In this document: positions 19,227-29,852 of the stretch, piece by piece
Layout of the letters: each line of letters starts with the position of its first letter
Position numbering within the stretch: position 1 is the stretch's first letter
NCBI RefSeq assembly: GCF_014905555.1
Contig: NZ_BNGS01000002.1
Location: 744,001-808,000, forward strand
DNA: 64,000 nucleotides
Reading direction: 5' to 3'
From: Streptomyces sp. Y2F8-2
GTDB lineage: Bacteria > Actinomycetota > Actinomycetes > Streptomycetales > Streptomycetaceae
Made by a program: the position numbers and the translations under genes
Notes under the pieces: generated by a model
Seen by the model: the letters and a program-made list of their open reading frames with translations, nothing else
Told to the model about the DNA's origin: nothing
The model's database searches: none

Positions 19227-19592
19227 GTGCACGGTTCCGGTGCGGACGGTGGCCGCGAGAAGGCCACCGCCGGCTCCTGGTGGGCGGCCGCGGTGGCGAA
19301 CCTCCTGATCGGCATGCTGGCGATCGTTCCCGGTGTGTGCGTCCGGTGGCTGCTGAACAGGTACGCGCTGCTCCACTGCGTCACCGGCTTCGGCTGCGGC
19401 GGCACATCACCGGACCAGACCGTCGGTATGACGCTCGGCGCGGTGCTGGGCGGTGGTTTCGTCCTCGGGATGGTGCTGGTGGTGGACGTCCTCATGCCGT
19501 GGCAGGAGGGCCGACCGCTGCACCTGTGGCTCAGCATGACGACCCTGGTGCCTGCGCCGTTCGCGGTGGCGCAGGCGGCAGGATGGATCTAG
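19227..19592 (+). CDS. Small membrane protein, unknown function
   Basis: The GTG at 19227 has GAAGGA 6 nt upstream and gives 121 residues with three hydrophobic segments: about 20-40 (WWAAAVANLLIGMLAIVPGV), 68-88 and 97-117. Two cysteines lie in the first extracytoplasmic loop (HCVTGFGCGG). Composition upstream of 19227 in the same frame is not protein-like, so a longer form is unlikely. It may be transcribed from the LacI-type promoter at 18915. No family recognised. Confidence 0.6.
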   Translation: MHGSGADGGREKATAGSWWAAAVANLLIGMLAIVPGVCVRWLLNRYALLHCVTGFGCGGTSPDQTVGMTLGAVLGGGFVLGMVLVVDVLMPWQEGRPLHLWLSMTTLVPAPFAVAQAAGWI

Positions 19593-19606
19593 GCAGGATG
19601 GATCTA
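19577..19606. repeat. 15-bp tandem duplication across a stop codon
   Basis: GGCAGGATGGATCTA occurs twice, head to tail. The TAG stop of the preceding small gene spans the junction of the two copies, so the duplication fixes where the protein ends. Confidence 0.85.
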
Positions 19607-19740
19607 GGGTCTCCCGTCGACGACGGTTCGGCCGCAGGCAGTTCGATCGTGAACTCCGTACGGCCCGGAACACTCTCCGCCCGGACGCCGCCGCCGTGGG
19701 CCGCCGTGATCGCCGCGGCGGTCGAGGACTCTGAGTGGGG
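19603..19740 (-). pseudogene. C-terminal remnant of a histidine kinase
   Basis: Read on the minus strand this encodes a run ending AAHGGGVRAESVPGRTEF-TIELPAA, the usual last strand-helix-strand of a HATPase_c histidine kinase. No N-box, dimerisation domain or start is nearby. The part upstream of it reads as the unrelated TetR gene region, so only about 45 codons survive. Confidence 0.55.
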
Positions 19741-19859
19741 CCGGTCGTTCCGTGCGTTCCTGCACGGTAGGGGTGGACGAACGCCGAGGGGCCGCGGTGC
19801 CGCAGGCAGGCAGCGGCGGGGCCCGAGGGCCCCGGCCGCGTGACCGCCGGGGCGGTGTG

Positions 19860-20438
19860 TCAGACCATGGCGAGGCGGTCCACCAGCAGCTCCACCCTCC
19901 GCTCGGCGTCCTGCGGCAGCAGCCGTCCCGCCCGGGTCAGGGTCGCGATCCCGTGCAGGGACGCCCAGAACACCTCGGTGAACAGCCCCGGTTCGACGCC
20001 GTCCCCGGCGACCTCGCCGAGGGTCTCCAGCAGCGCGGCGAAGGCGTCCTTCAGCGGCTCCGGGGTGTCCTCCTGCGCGTACGCCAGGCCGCCGTCGAGC
20101 TCGAAGATCGCGTCGTAGACGGCCGGATTGCGTTCCGCGAAGTCGAGGTAGGCGCGGGCGAGGGCGGAGACCCGGGCGCGGGGGCCGTGCGCGGCCGAGG
20201 TCGCGGCGCGCACGGTCGCGGCCAGCTCCGTGGCGCCCTCGAGGGCGACGGCGCCGATGATCTCGCGTTTGCCGCGGAAGTGGCTGTAGAGGACGGGCTG
20301 GCTGTATTCGATGCGCTCGGAGAGCCGGCGGGTGGTGACGGCGTCCCAGCCCTGCTGCTCGGCGAGTTCGCGGGCCGTCGCCACGATGAGGCGCTCGCGC
20401 TCCGCCCGCTCGCGTGCCTTGCGTTCCTGTACCGACAT
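19860..20438 (-). CDS. TetR-family repressor
   Basis: A 192-residue regulator. Residues about 15-60 form the TetR N-terminal HTH (DAVTTRRLSERIEYSQPVLY, then SHFRGKREI), followed by an all-helical ligand-binding domain of the type in which LYSHF-KREII is followed by a WASLHG motif (about 160-165). It is divergent from the DUF1772 membrane-protein gene at 20529. The 90-bp intergenic region holds CTAGC-type palindromes, so autoregulation and control of the neighbour are likely. Ligand unknown. Confidence 0.88.
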   Translation of the reverse strand: MSVQERKARERAERERLIVATARELAEQQGWDAVTTRRLSERIEYSQPVLYSHFRGKREIIGAVALEGATELAATVRAATSAAHGPRARVSALARAYLDFAERNPAVYDAIFELDGGLAYAQEDTPEPLKDAFAALLETLGEVAGDGVEPGLFTEVFWASLHGIATLTRAGRLLPQDAERRVELLVDRLAMV

Positions 20439-20447
20439 GACTCGATC

Positions 20448-20511
20448 CTAGCACCGCTAGACAAGCAAGCGGCAGTAGTACTAGCGTTGCCCCATCGGCT
20501 AGCAATGCTAG
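20448..20511. promoter_or_regulatory. Candidate TetR operators (CTAGC palindromes)
   Basis: CTAGCACCGCTAG (20448-20460) and CTAGCAATGCTAG (20499-20511) are palindromes with the same arms; a half-like CTAGCGTTGC lies at 20481-20490. They fill the divergent promoter region between the TetR gene and the DUF1772 gene. Confidence 0.65.
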
Positions 20512-20528
20512 ATCCCGGGAGGGTCATC

Positions 20529-20975
20529 ATGCTCAGCACACTCGAGGTCGTCACCACCGTGATCGTCGGCGTGATGGTGGGGGTGGAGTTCTCCGTCGCC
20601 TTCGTCATCAACCCGATCCTCAACGCCCTCCCGGAGGACAGTGGCCAACTCGGCCGCGCCCACGGGGGCCGGATGCTCGGCGCCGTGATGCCGGTCTGGT
20701 ACATCGGCTCGCTCATCCTTGTCGCGGTCTGGGCTGCCGCGGGATGGCACCACCACGGCACCGGCCTCGTCGTCACCGCCGGCGCGCTGCTGATCCTCAG
20801 CGTGATCATGTCGATTCTGCTGCTCGTCCCGATCAACAACCGGGGCAAGACGTGGACCCCTGACAACCGGCCCGCCGACTGGAAGGAGCAGATGAACCGC
20901 TGGGACCGCTTCCACTACGTCCGCGTCGCCGTCATCATCGCCGCTTTCGCCCTGCTGGTCGCCGCCCTCGCCTGA
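20529..20975 (+). CDS. DUF1772-type membrane protein (anthrone oxygenase-like)
   Basis: The ATG at 20529 has GGGAGGG 5-6 nt upstream; 148 residues. Four hydrophobic segments (about 7-30, 51-70, 78-98, 126-146), with the conserved loop NNRGKTW and WDRFHYVR typical of the DUF1772/anthrone-oxygenase-like superfamily. Small integral membrane protein. Such genes often sit next to TetR regulators, as here, and are probably induced on relief of repression. Enzymatic role unproven. Confidence 0.8.
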   Translation: MLSTLEVVTTVIVGVMVGVEFSVAFVINPILNALPEDSGQLGRAHGGRMLGAVMPVWYIGSLILVAVWAAAGWHHHGTGLVVTAGALLILSVIMSILLLVPINNRGKTWTPDNRPADWKEQMNRWDRFHYVRVAVIIAAFALLVAALA

Positions 20976-21108
20976 CACCAAAGCCGCCCCGATGCACTGG
21001 TTCGCCCCTGTATGTCGACAGCTTCGCCTCGTCAGGGTGAACTCGACAGGGCTTCGGAAAGCTCCATGAAGCTCACCAGGCCGGCGAAGACCCACAAGGA
21101 GAAGAACA

Positions 21109-21534
21109 GTGTCGCTGAAGAAGATCAACACCGTCCTGGTCGCCGCCTTCATCCTCTTCATCCTCTGGTTCGGGATGGAGTTCATCCTGAACCCGGAGGC
21201 GACGGCGCCGGGCTTCGGCCTGCCGAGCCGGCCGTCCGGCGACGGCGGCGGCTTCCTGGTCATCAAGGGAATCCGCGACGTCGTCCTGGCCCTGGTCCTC
21301 GGCATCCTGCTGATGACGGGCCACCGCCGGGCGCTGGGCTGGGTGCTGCTGGTGGAGGCCCTCGCCGCGTACGGCGACATGGCCACCGTGCTGGCTCACC
21401 ACGGCTCCGTGGCCACCGCGCTCGGCGTCCACGGCCTGACCGCGACACTGATGGTGGTCAACGGCCTGCTGATGCTGCGCGAGACCCGCAAGGCCGCCGC
21501 CGCTCCGGCAACGCCCGCCCCGCAACCCGCCTGA
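21109..21534 (+). CDS. DUF4267-type small membrane protein
   Basis: GTG start with AAGGAG 8 nt upstream; 141 residues. Four hydrophobic segments (9-26, about 58-72, 75-95, 103-123), with the sequence FLVIKGIRDVVLALVLGILL characteristic of the DUF4267 family. It is 133 nt downstream of the DUF1772 gene on the same strand and may be co-regulated. C-terminus is Ala/Pro rich. Function unknown. Confidence 0.75.
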   Translation: MSLKKINTVLVAAFILFILWFGMEFILNPEATAPGFGLPSRPSGDGGGFLVIKGIRDVVLALVLGILLMTGHRRALGWVLLVEALAAYGDMATVLAHHGSVATALGVHGLTATLMVVNGLLMLRETRKAAAAPATPAPQPA

Positions 21535-21814
21535 CGCCACCTTGGCGACGAGGTCGGGGTCCCGGCCGCCGCAGCGCGCGGCGCCGCCGTCCGGCAGCAA
21601 CTCCTCGAACTACCCGCCCCCGTCGTCGCAGACGCCCTCGGCCACCGACCAGACCACCACCCGGCTCCTCAAGGAGACCGGCGGGACATGGAGCCGATAC
21701 GCCCGAGGCGACCGCACACGGTGACCATGCACCCGCCCGGACCAGTAACTGCGGTCACGCGAACGGCAGGTTCGCGCACTCATGTCCCGTGCGGGCGGCG
21801 GTACGAAGACGGCG

Positions 21815-21849
21815 GAGGGCCGCACCCCCCGGGCGGGGGTGCGGCCCTC
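21815..21849 (-). terminator. Hairpin after acnA
   Basis: A perfect 15-bp stem (21815-21829 with 21835-21849) with a 5-nt loop ends 19 nt beyond the acnA stop; it may serve both strands. From 21535 to 21810 I see no gene or clear signal. Confidence 0.85.
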
Positions 21850-21868
21850 GACTGCCGTGCCGGATCGC

Positions 21869-24664
<2,796 letters not shown>

Positions 24665-24741
24665 GACAGTCTCCTTCATTGATGTGCGCGTACCACCACG
24701 ATCCTGCCGCCACGGCTCTCGGCCGATCCGCTGAGGTCAGG

Positions 24742-24760
24742 CTAAGTTAGGTAACCCTTA
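24742..24760. promoter_or_regulatory. Iron-box-like site upstream of acnA
   Basis: CTAAGTTAGGTAACCCTTA matches the DtxR/IdeR/DmdR1 consensus TTAGGTTAGGCTAACCTAA at about 13 of 19 positions, 78 nt before the acnA start. Aconitase is an iron-sulphur enzyme and a known iron-responsive target in actinobacteria. Confidence 0.55.
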
Positions 24761-24792
24761 CCAGAGCGGCCACTGCGGTACGCCTCGGCAGA

Positions 24793-24810
24793 TATCTCGA
24801 TGTCGAGATA
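24793..24810. promoter_or_regulatory. Perfect palindrome in the acnA/murA-like intergenic region
   Basis: TATCTCGATGTCGAGATA: 8-bp arms, 2-bp centre. It is followed by ACTCTAGT, so GAGATAACTCTAGT resembles GAGATAACCTCAGT at 24937-24950 beside the start of the HTH-MurA gene. Operator for the HTH-MurA protein or another regulator (inference). Confidence 0.55.
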
Positions 24811-24925
24811 ACTCTAGTACATGGGGCCGGGTAGGTCATGCGCGGCCGGAGCCCGCTGCGACACACCCCCTGTCACCAGGCATCACTCCGCTCCCTTCAC
24901 TCGAATGGACCCCACAAGGTGCCGC

Positions 24926-24941
24926 ATCTCATATCTGAGAT
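24926..24941. promoter_or_regulatory. Palindrome just before the HTH-MurA start
   Basis: ATCTCATATCTGAGAT: 6-bp arms around TATC, ending 12 nt before the ATG at 24954. It overlaps where a -10 region would lie for a leaderless transcript. Good candidate for autoregulation. Confidence 0.55.
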
Positions 24942-24953
24942 AACCTCAGTCTC

Positions 24954-26483
24954 ATGTCAGACGACTACCTCGTACGTATCGGCAAGCTCATCCGTGTCGC
25001 ACGCCAGCACCGTGGCCTGACCCAGGCGCAACTCGCCGAGGCACTCGGTACCAGTCAGAGCGCCGTCAACCGCATCGAGCGGGGCAACCAGAACCTCAGC
25101 CTTGAGATGATCGCCCGCATCGGGGACGCCCTGGACAGCGAGATCGTGTCCCTGGGCTACGCGGGCCCCATGCATCTGCGCGTGGTCGGCGGCCGCCGGC
25201 TCTCCGGCGCGATCGACGTCAAGACGAGTAAGAACGCCTGCGTGGCGCTGCTGTGCGCCTCGCTGCTCAACAAGGGGCGCACGGTGCTGCGGCGCGTCGC
25301 CCGCATCGAGGAGGTGTACCGCCTGCTGGAGGTGCTCAGCTCGATCGGTGTGCGGACCCGGTGGATCAACGAGGGGGTCGATCTGGAGATCGTCCCGCCC
25401 GCGGACCTCGACCTGGACGCCATCGACGCCGAGGCCGCCCGCCGTACGCGGTCCATCATCATGTTCCTCGGTCCGCTGCTGCACCGCCTCGACCGCTTCA
25501 AGCTGCCGTACGCGGGCGGCTGCGACCTCGGGACGCGCACCATCGAGCCGCACATGATCGCGCTGCGCCGCTTCGGGCTCGAGGTCACCGCAACGGAGGG
25601 GCTGTACCACGCGGTGGTGGACCGGTCCGTCTCCCCCGGCCGGGCGATCGTCCTGACCGAGCGCGGCGACACCGTGACCGAGAACGCCCTGCTGGCCGCC
25701 GCGCGGCACAACGGCGTCACGGTCATCCGCAACGCCTCCTCCAACTACATGGTCCAGGACCTGTGCTTCTTCCTCGAGGCGCTCGGCGTCGAGGTCGAGG
25801 GCATCGGCACCACCACGCTCACCGTCCACGGCGTGCCGAACATCGACGTCGACGTCGACTACTCCCCCTCCGAGGACCCGGTCGAGGCGATGAGCCTGCT
25901 GGCCGCCGCGGTGGTCACCGAGTCCGAACTGACGGTGCGCCGGGTGCCGATCGAGTTCCTGGAGATCGAACTCGCGGTGCTGGAGGAGATGGGGCTCGAC
26001 CACGACCGTACGCCCGAGTACTCCGCCGACAACGGCCGTACGCGGCTGGTGGACCTGACCGTGCGGCCCTCCAAGCTGGAGGCGCCGATCGACAAGATCC
26101 ACCCGATGCCGTTCCCCGGCCTGAATATCGACAACGTCCCGTTCTTCGCGGCCATCGCGGCCTCCGCGCAGGGCAAGACGCTGATCCACGACTGGGTCTA
26201 CGACAACCGGGCCATCTACCTGACGGACCTCAACCGCCTGGGCGGGCGCCTGCAGTTGCTCGACCCGCACCGGGTGCTGGTCGAGGGCCCGACCCGCTGG
26301 CGCGCCGCCGAGATGATGTGCCCGCCCGCGCTGCGCCCCGCCGTGGTCGTCCTGCTGGCGATGATGGCGGCCGAGGGCACGTCCGTACTGCGCAACGTGT
26401 ACGTCATCAACCGCGGCTACGAGGACCTGGCCGAGCGGCTGAACTCGGTGGGGGCGCAGATCGAGATCTTCCGGGACATCTGA
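24954..26483 (+). CDS. murA2: XRE-type HTH fused to MurA-like UDP-GlcNAc 1-carboxyvinyltransferase
   Basis: 509 residues. Residues about 8-65 are a classical XRE helix-turn-helix (LTQAQLAEALGTSQSAVNRI); residues about 72-505 are an EPSP-synthase-fold MurA, which transfers enolpyruvate to UDP-GlcNAc in peptidoglycan precursor synthesis. Key MurA residues survive: K93-N94 (SKNA), Cys190 in AGGCDLGTR (the phosphomycin-sensitive Cys position) and R195. So catalysis is possible, though the usual PGG is AGG. No ribosome site is visible before the ATG; translation is probably leaderless. Divergent from acnA, with palindromes between. It may be an enzyme-regulator that senses precursor levels (inference). 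Confidence 0.88.
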   Translation: MSDDYLVRIGKLIRVARQHRGLTQAQLAEALGTSQSAVNRIERGNQNLSLEMIARIGDALDSEIVSLGYAGPMHLRVVGGRRLSGAIDVKTSKNACVALLCASLLNKGRTVLRRVARIEEVYRLLEVLSSIGVRTRWINEGVDLEIVPPADLDLDAIDAEAARRTRSIIMFLGPLLHRLDRFKLPYAGGCDLGTRTIEPHMIALRRFGLEVTATEGLYHAVVDRSVSPGRAIVLTERGDTVTENALLAAARHNGVTVIRNASSNYMVQDLCFFLEALGVEVEGIGTTTLTVHGVPNIDVDVDYSPSEDPVEAMSLLAAAVVTESELTVRRVPIEFLEIELAVLEEMGLDHDRTPEYSADNGRTRLVDLTVRPSKLEAPIDKIHPMPFPGLNIDNVPFFAAIAASAQGKTLIHDWVYDNRAIYLTDLNRLGGRLQLLDPHRVLVEGPTRWRAAEMMCPPALRPAVVVLLAMMAAEGTSVLRNVYVINRGYEDLAERLNSVGAQIEIFRDI

Positions 26484-26490
26484 ACGGCGC

Positions 26491-26526
26491 GGTGTCGTGC
26501 CCCTTGGAGGCAAGGGGCACGACACC
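26491..26526 (+). terminator. Strong terminator after the HTH-MurA gene
   Basis: A perfect 16-bp stem (26491-26506 with 26511-26526) with a GAGG loop, 7 nt after the stop. Confidence 0.88.
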
Positions 26527-26552
26527 TCAACATGCCAACTGACCTGCGGATA

Positions 26553-26657
26553 CTAGTGGTCGATTTCGCCCGCGACGGTGAGCACGTGGATGCCGTCGGT
26601 GGAGGTGCTCTCGACCGACAGGCGGTCGGACCATTCCGCTTTACCGGTGTCCGTCAC
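26553..26657 (-). pseudogene. N-terminal remnant of a STAS anti-sigma-factor antagonist
   Basis: A 34-codon reading frame with a good ribosome site (GGAGG 4 nt before the GTG at 26657). It encodes the first beta-hairpin of a STAS protein, ending VLTVAGEIDH, then an immediate TAG. STAS proteins normally continue for about 80 more residues, with a DCSG-type phosphorylation motif that is absent here. The truncation point abuts the terminator of the preceding gene. From 26658 to 26818 I see nothing else. Confidence 0.6.
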
Positions 26658-26818
26658 GCTTCCTCCACACTGTCGGAGATACTTACAGGCCGGCTGTTCC
26701 GACAGGACGACCATCGTACGGGTCCGCCCTTTGAGCGGCTGGGCCAGGTGGGGCAGCCAGGGCGTGGTGCTGCCGGTGGTGGGTACGCGGCGGGGCGTGA
26801 AGGGTGAGGACGGACTGT

Positions 26819-27298
26819 ATGGGATCAGCGCCTGTGGAGGAGGGCGGCATCACGCCGGAGGCTGAGCCGATCCAGACCACGGTGGCCTTGGACGGGGACG
26901 GTACCTGTATCGCCGAGGCCCGTCACCTGGCTGTCCAGTTCCTGGCCGATGTGCAGGCCAAGCACGGGCTGCCGGTGTCGGCCCGCGCGATGGATATGAC
27001 GCAGTTGGTGGTGAGCGAGCTGGTCACCAACGCCCGCAAGTACGCGCCGGGCCCGGTACTGATGGATCTCCGGATCGTCGGCGACCTGGTCGAGGTGGCG
27101 GTGTGGGACTCGCAGCCGGTGTTGCCGATGGCCCGGGCGGCGGATCCCGGCCGGGTGGGCCAGCACGGCCTGGAGATCGTGATGGCCGTCGCGGAGGCCT
27201 TCGAAGTGGAGCGCACGCCGGTGGGCAAGCGCATCACCGCCCGCATCGCCCTGCTCGACGGCCCAGGCTCCGGCATCATCGGACGCCGCCCCTTGTAG
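26819..27298 (+). CDS. Anti-sigma-factor-type serine kinase (HATPase_c)
   Basis: 159 residues of the RsbW/SpoIIAB-like HATPase_c family, abundant in Streptomyces. These bind a sigma factor or phosphorylate a STAS antagonist on Ser. Visible: N-box ELVTNARKY, G1-like VWDSQPVLP and G2-like GQHGLEIV. The ATG at 26819 (GAGG 9 nt upstream) is preferred over one 5 codons earlier. It precedes the sigma-factor gene by 667 nt on the same strand, with a decayed STAS gene on the opposite strand between them. Natural partner candidates are that sigma factor and the STAS proteins of this region. Confidence 0.85.
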   Translation: MGSAPVEEGGITPEAEPIQTTVALDGDGTCIAEARHLAVQFLADVQAKHGLPVSARAMDMTQLVVSELVTNARKYAPGPVLMDLRIVGDLVEVAVWDSQPVLPMARAADPGRVGQHGLEIVMAVAEAFEVERTPVGKRITARIALLDGPGSGIIGRRPL

Positions 27299-27325
27299 CA
27301 CCACTGCTGCGCGGGCAGGGAAGCG

Positions 27326-27544
27326 CAGGTCGAACAGCTTGCCCGCGCCGGTCAGGTGAAAGAGCCGTGCGACAAGTGGGATCAGGATGCCGACCAGGGA
27401 GAGGCCAGCTCCTGACTCGCAGGCCTGTACCCACAGGTTCGGCCCGGAGCAATCACAGAAGGCGACGCCGGTGAAGTCCAACTGGATGCGACGTGCGCCG
27501 GCGGCCAGTGCGTCGTATAGGGCCTGGTACAGGTGCGGGGCGGT
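27326..27544 (-). pseudogene. Decayed STAS anti-sigma antagonist gene
   Basis: Minus-strand translation shows the second half of a STAS domain: ALAAGARRIQLDFTGVAF, then CDCSG (the phospho-Ser motif), and VARLFHLTGAGKLFDL. There is no credible start or first beta-strands upstream. The tail FPARAAVVLQGA also appears in the remnant at 30161-30500, so the two are paralogous. It ends 28 nt from the convergent kinase gene. Confidence 0.6.
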
Positions 27545-27881
27545 CTTCCTGGCCGGCCTTCGATGATGTGTGGCTGCCGTCCCCGCCAACACACTGCGCG
27601 TGCTGCGCATCGTCGGCCTCGACCAGGTTTTCACCGTCCCCCCGACAGCGAAACCGCCACGCGTTCCTGAGCAGGACGCCCACCCTGGGAACGAAAGCGG
27701 ATTGACAGGTGTCGCCGGGCGCTGGAATCGGGCTATCCATCAGTTACTCATCAACCGGAAGTACATGCGCTTTGTCCGATTTTCCCCGGTAATGAGGTGG
27801 TGGGCTTGCTGAGGAGTGCCGGTGTCGGCGCCGAGGCGAAGGTGGTTCCGGGGGAGGCGGTGCGGCCGTTGTGCATTGGGG

Positions 27882-27906
27882 GAATGAGCTGCATATGCCG
27901 GGGTAG
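27882..27906 (+). promoter_or_regulatory. Possible SigB-type promoter of the sigma-factor gene
   Basis: GAAT, 15 nt, GGGTAG. It resembles the Streptomyces sigma-B consensus GNNT-N14-16-GGGTAY with one mismatch, 60 nt before the start codon; autoregulation is common in this family. Confidence 0.3.
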
Positions 27907-27965
27907 GCGCGCCGTGGTCGGCCCGCGACAGGCCGACAGGGTGCAGCAATAGGGAGGGAAGCATC

Positions 27966-28817
27966 ATGGCGACAGTGACTGCGGCGAAGACGGAGACGGA
28001 GACGGGTGCAGCCGATCTGCCGGAGGTTGCCGACCCCTCCACTGTTGCGCCCAAGAATGCCCGCGACCTGTCCCGTCTGTTCTTCGATCAGTTGGCAGTG
28101 CTGGAGGAGGGTACGGCCGAATACCAGTACGCGCGGAACACGCTGATCGAGATGAACATGTCCCTGGTCCGCTACGCAGCGGGGCGGTTCCGCAGCCGTG
28201 GTCCGGAGGAGATGGAGGACATCGTCCAGGTCGGCATGATCGGCCTGATCAAGGCGATCGACCGGTTCGAGCTGTCCCGCCAGGTGGAGTTCACCTCCTT
28301 CGCCATCCCCTACATCGTCGGCGAGATCAAGCGGTTCTTCCGCGACACCACCTGGGCCGTGCACGTTCCGCGCCGCCTGCAGGAAGCCCGCGTCCAGCTC
28401 GCCCGCGCCACCGAAGAACTCCGCAGCCGCCTGGGGCGCACGCCGACGGTCAAGGAACTGTCCGAGCTGATGAGCCTGCCCGAGGACGAAGTCATCGAAG
28501 CACGCCTGGCCTCCAACGGCTACAACTCCACATCCCTGGACGCCGCGATCAACAGCAGCGAGGACGGCGAAACCGCCCTGGCGGACTTCATCGGAACCGA
28601 CGACCAGGCCCTGGAGCTCGTCGAGGACTTCCACGCACTCGCCCCGATGATCGCCGCACTGGACGAACGCGACCGGCAGATCATCCACATGCGCTTTGTG
28701 GAAGAACTCACCCAAGCACAGATCGCCGAACGCCTCGGCTTCTCCCAGATGCACATCTCCCGCCTCCTCTCGCGCTGCCTGGCCCGGCTGCGCGAAGGCA
28801 TGCTCACCACCCGCTGA
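27966..28817 (+). CDS. SigB/SigF/SigG-family RNA polymerase sigma factor
   Basis: 283 residues. Regions 2 to 4 are complete: region 2 (NMSLVRYAAGRFRSRGPEEM, then DIVQVGMIGLIKAIDRFE), region 3 (FIGEIKRFF-like YIVGEIKRFFRDTTWAVHVP and LGRTPTVKELSELM), region 4 HTH (LTQAQIAERLGFSQMHISRL). The ATG at 27966 has GGGAGG 8 nt upstream. Family members direct general stress and differentiation genes from GNNT-GGGTA promoters and are held by RsbW-like kinases. An N-terminal tail of about 30 residues is Thr/Ala/Glu rich. The neighbouring kinase, phosphatases and STAS genes fit partner-switching control. Confidence 0.93.
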   Translation: MATVTAAKTETETGAADLPEVADPSTVAPKNARDLSRLFFDQLAVLEEGTAEYQYARNTLIEMNMSLVRYAAGRFRSRGPEEMEDIVQVGMIGLIKAIDRFELSRQVEFTSFAIPYIVGEIKRFFRDTTWAVHVPRRLQEARVQLARATEELRSRLGRTPTVKELSELMSLPEDEVIEARLASNGYNSTSLDAAINSSEDGETALADFIGTDDQALELVEDFHALAPMIAALDERDRQIIHMRFVEELTQAQIAERLGFSQMHISRLLSRCLARLREGMLTTR

Positions 28818-28828
28818 CAGCAGCAGGC

Positions 28829-28873
28829 GGCCGGGCGCAGACGCCTGGTCACACCACCGCACAACGCCCGGCC
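28829..28873 (+). terminator. Hairpin after the sigma-factor gene
   Basis: GGCCGGGCG (28829-28837) pairs with CGCCCGGCC (28865-28873) across a 27-nt loop, 12 nt past the stop. From 28874 to 29141 I see no gene. Confidence 0.55.
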
Positions 28874-29141
28874 CAGCCTGGAACTGCTTTGCGTGTCCTC
28901 GCAGTGGCACAAATGTGATACTTAGGGGCGTCGGCAGAAACTGTGACGGTTCGGGCTGGCCGGTGTCCTCGAAGACACGCGGGTGACGGCCGGTCGAAGC
29001 AGGAGGTGAGCGCCCAGATGCCATCGGGCCGGCCGCAAGCATGGCCCGAACGTGTGCCGGCTTGAGACGCAGCTCACTTGGCGCAGGTGTGATGGACGAC
29101 TGCGGCGTTCACCCCTCACATACAGATGCTTTATGAGGCGG

Positions 29142-29309
29142 TCAGCGCGGGCCGGCGAGTGACTCCTCGGCCTCGCGGGTATTGCCGCAGCCTCGGCTGC
29201 ACGACCCTTTGGCGACCAGCTTCTCGTTGCCCGCAGGGCGCTTGGGCGCCTGGGCGACCTTGCCGACGGCCCGCTCCCCCTTGGTCCAGGCCTTCTCGCC
29301 GACAGCCAT
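29142..29309 (-). CDS. Small Lys/Gly-rich protein with CxxxC motif
   Basis: A 55-residue reading frame with an excellent ribosome site (AGGAGG 7 nt before the ATG at 29309). Basic N-terminal half (MAVGEKAWTKGERAVGKVAQ), a central CSRGC motif (residues 37-41) and an acidic C-terminus (NTREAEESLAGPR). No membrane segment or signal peptide. Not a family I can name. Its position beside a stress sigma gene and the small hydrophobic protein suggests a stress-related accessory gene, but function is unknown. Confidence 0.6.
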   Translation of the reverse strand: MAVGEKAWTKGERAVGKVAQAPKRPAGNEKLVAKGSCSRGCGNTREAEESLAGPR

Positions 29310-29556
29310 GGGCCCACCTCCTCCGGTTTGCGGTAGGAGGCTGGCTGCGCGCCTGCCTCTTCACGGCGCCGGCAAGCTCAGGCCGGGCCAGAGCAACGCA
29401 TTGAGTGATCGCCGCTGCTCACCTGCCGTGCATCCACCGGCGGAGGAGGGAATCGTGCACGGCGCGCAGATTCCCTTCATCCTGTGGAAGCAACTCATAT
29501 TTTGTGTGCTTGTAGAGACGAGATAAGGGCATTCGCTTGCCAGGAGGTTGATAACG

Positions 29557-29727
29557 ATGGTTCCCCTGCTTCTGGTTCTTCTGCTGGCTCTCATTCTCTT
29601 CGGCGCCGGCTTTGCCCTGAAGGCGCTGTGGTGGGTCGCAGTGATCGTGCTGATCGTGTGGCTGCTGGGCTTCGTCGTCCGGTCCGCGGATGGCACAGGC
29701 CGCAAGGGCCGCTGGTATCGCTGGTAG
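29557..29727 (+). CDS. Small hydrophobic membrane protein
   Basis: 56 residues from the ATG at 29557, with AGGAGG 9 nt upstream. Two adjacent hydrophobic segments cover residues 2-42 (MVPLLLVLLLALILFGAGFA, then a WW turn and VAVIVLIVWLLGFV), followed by a basic tail (GTGRKGRWYRW). It looks like the short hydrophobic proteins found in many Streptomyces near stress genes. Strong terminator 44 nt after the stop. Function unknown. Confidence 0.75.
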   Translation: MVPLLLVLLLALILFGAGFALKALWWVAVIVLIVWLLGFVVRSADGTGRKGRWYRW

Positions 29728-29770
29728 ACGCAGGACGGCAGCGTGAGGAGCACTGCCGCTTGTGCAGGTT

Positions 29771-29808
29771 GACGCGGGGCCCGGCCGGGGACGGCCGGGC
29801 CCCGCGTC
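29771..29808 (+). terminator. Strong hairpin after the small hydrophobic protein gene
   Basis: A perfect 16-bp stem (29771-29786 with 29793-29808) with a 6-nt loop. Confidence 0.85.
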
Positions 29809-29852
29809 GCACAAGAGGACACCTTCCCCGCCAGGTAACAGGGAGGGATCAG

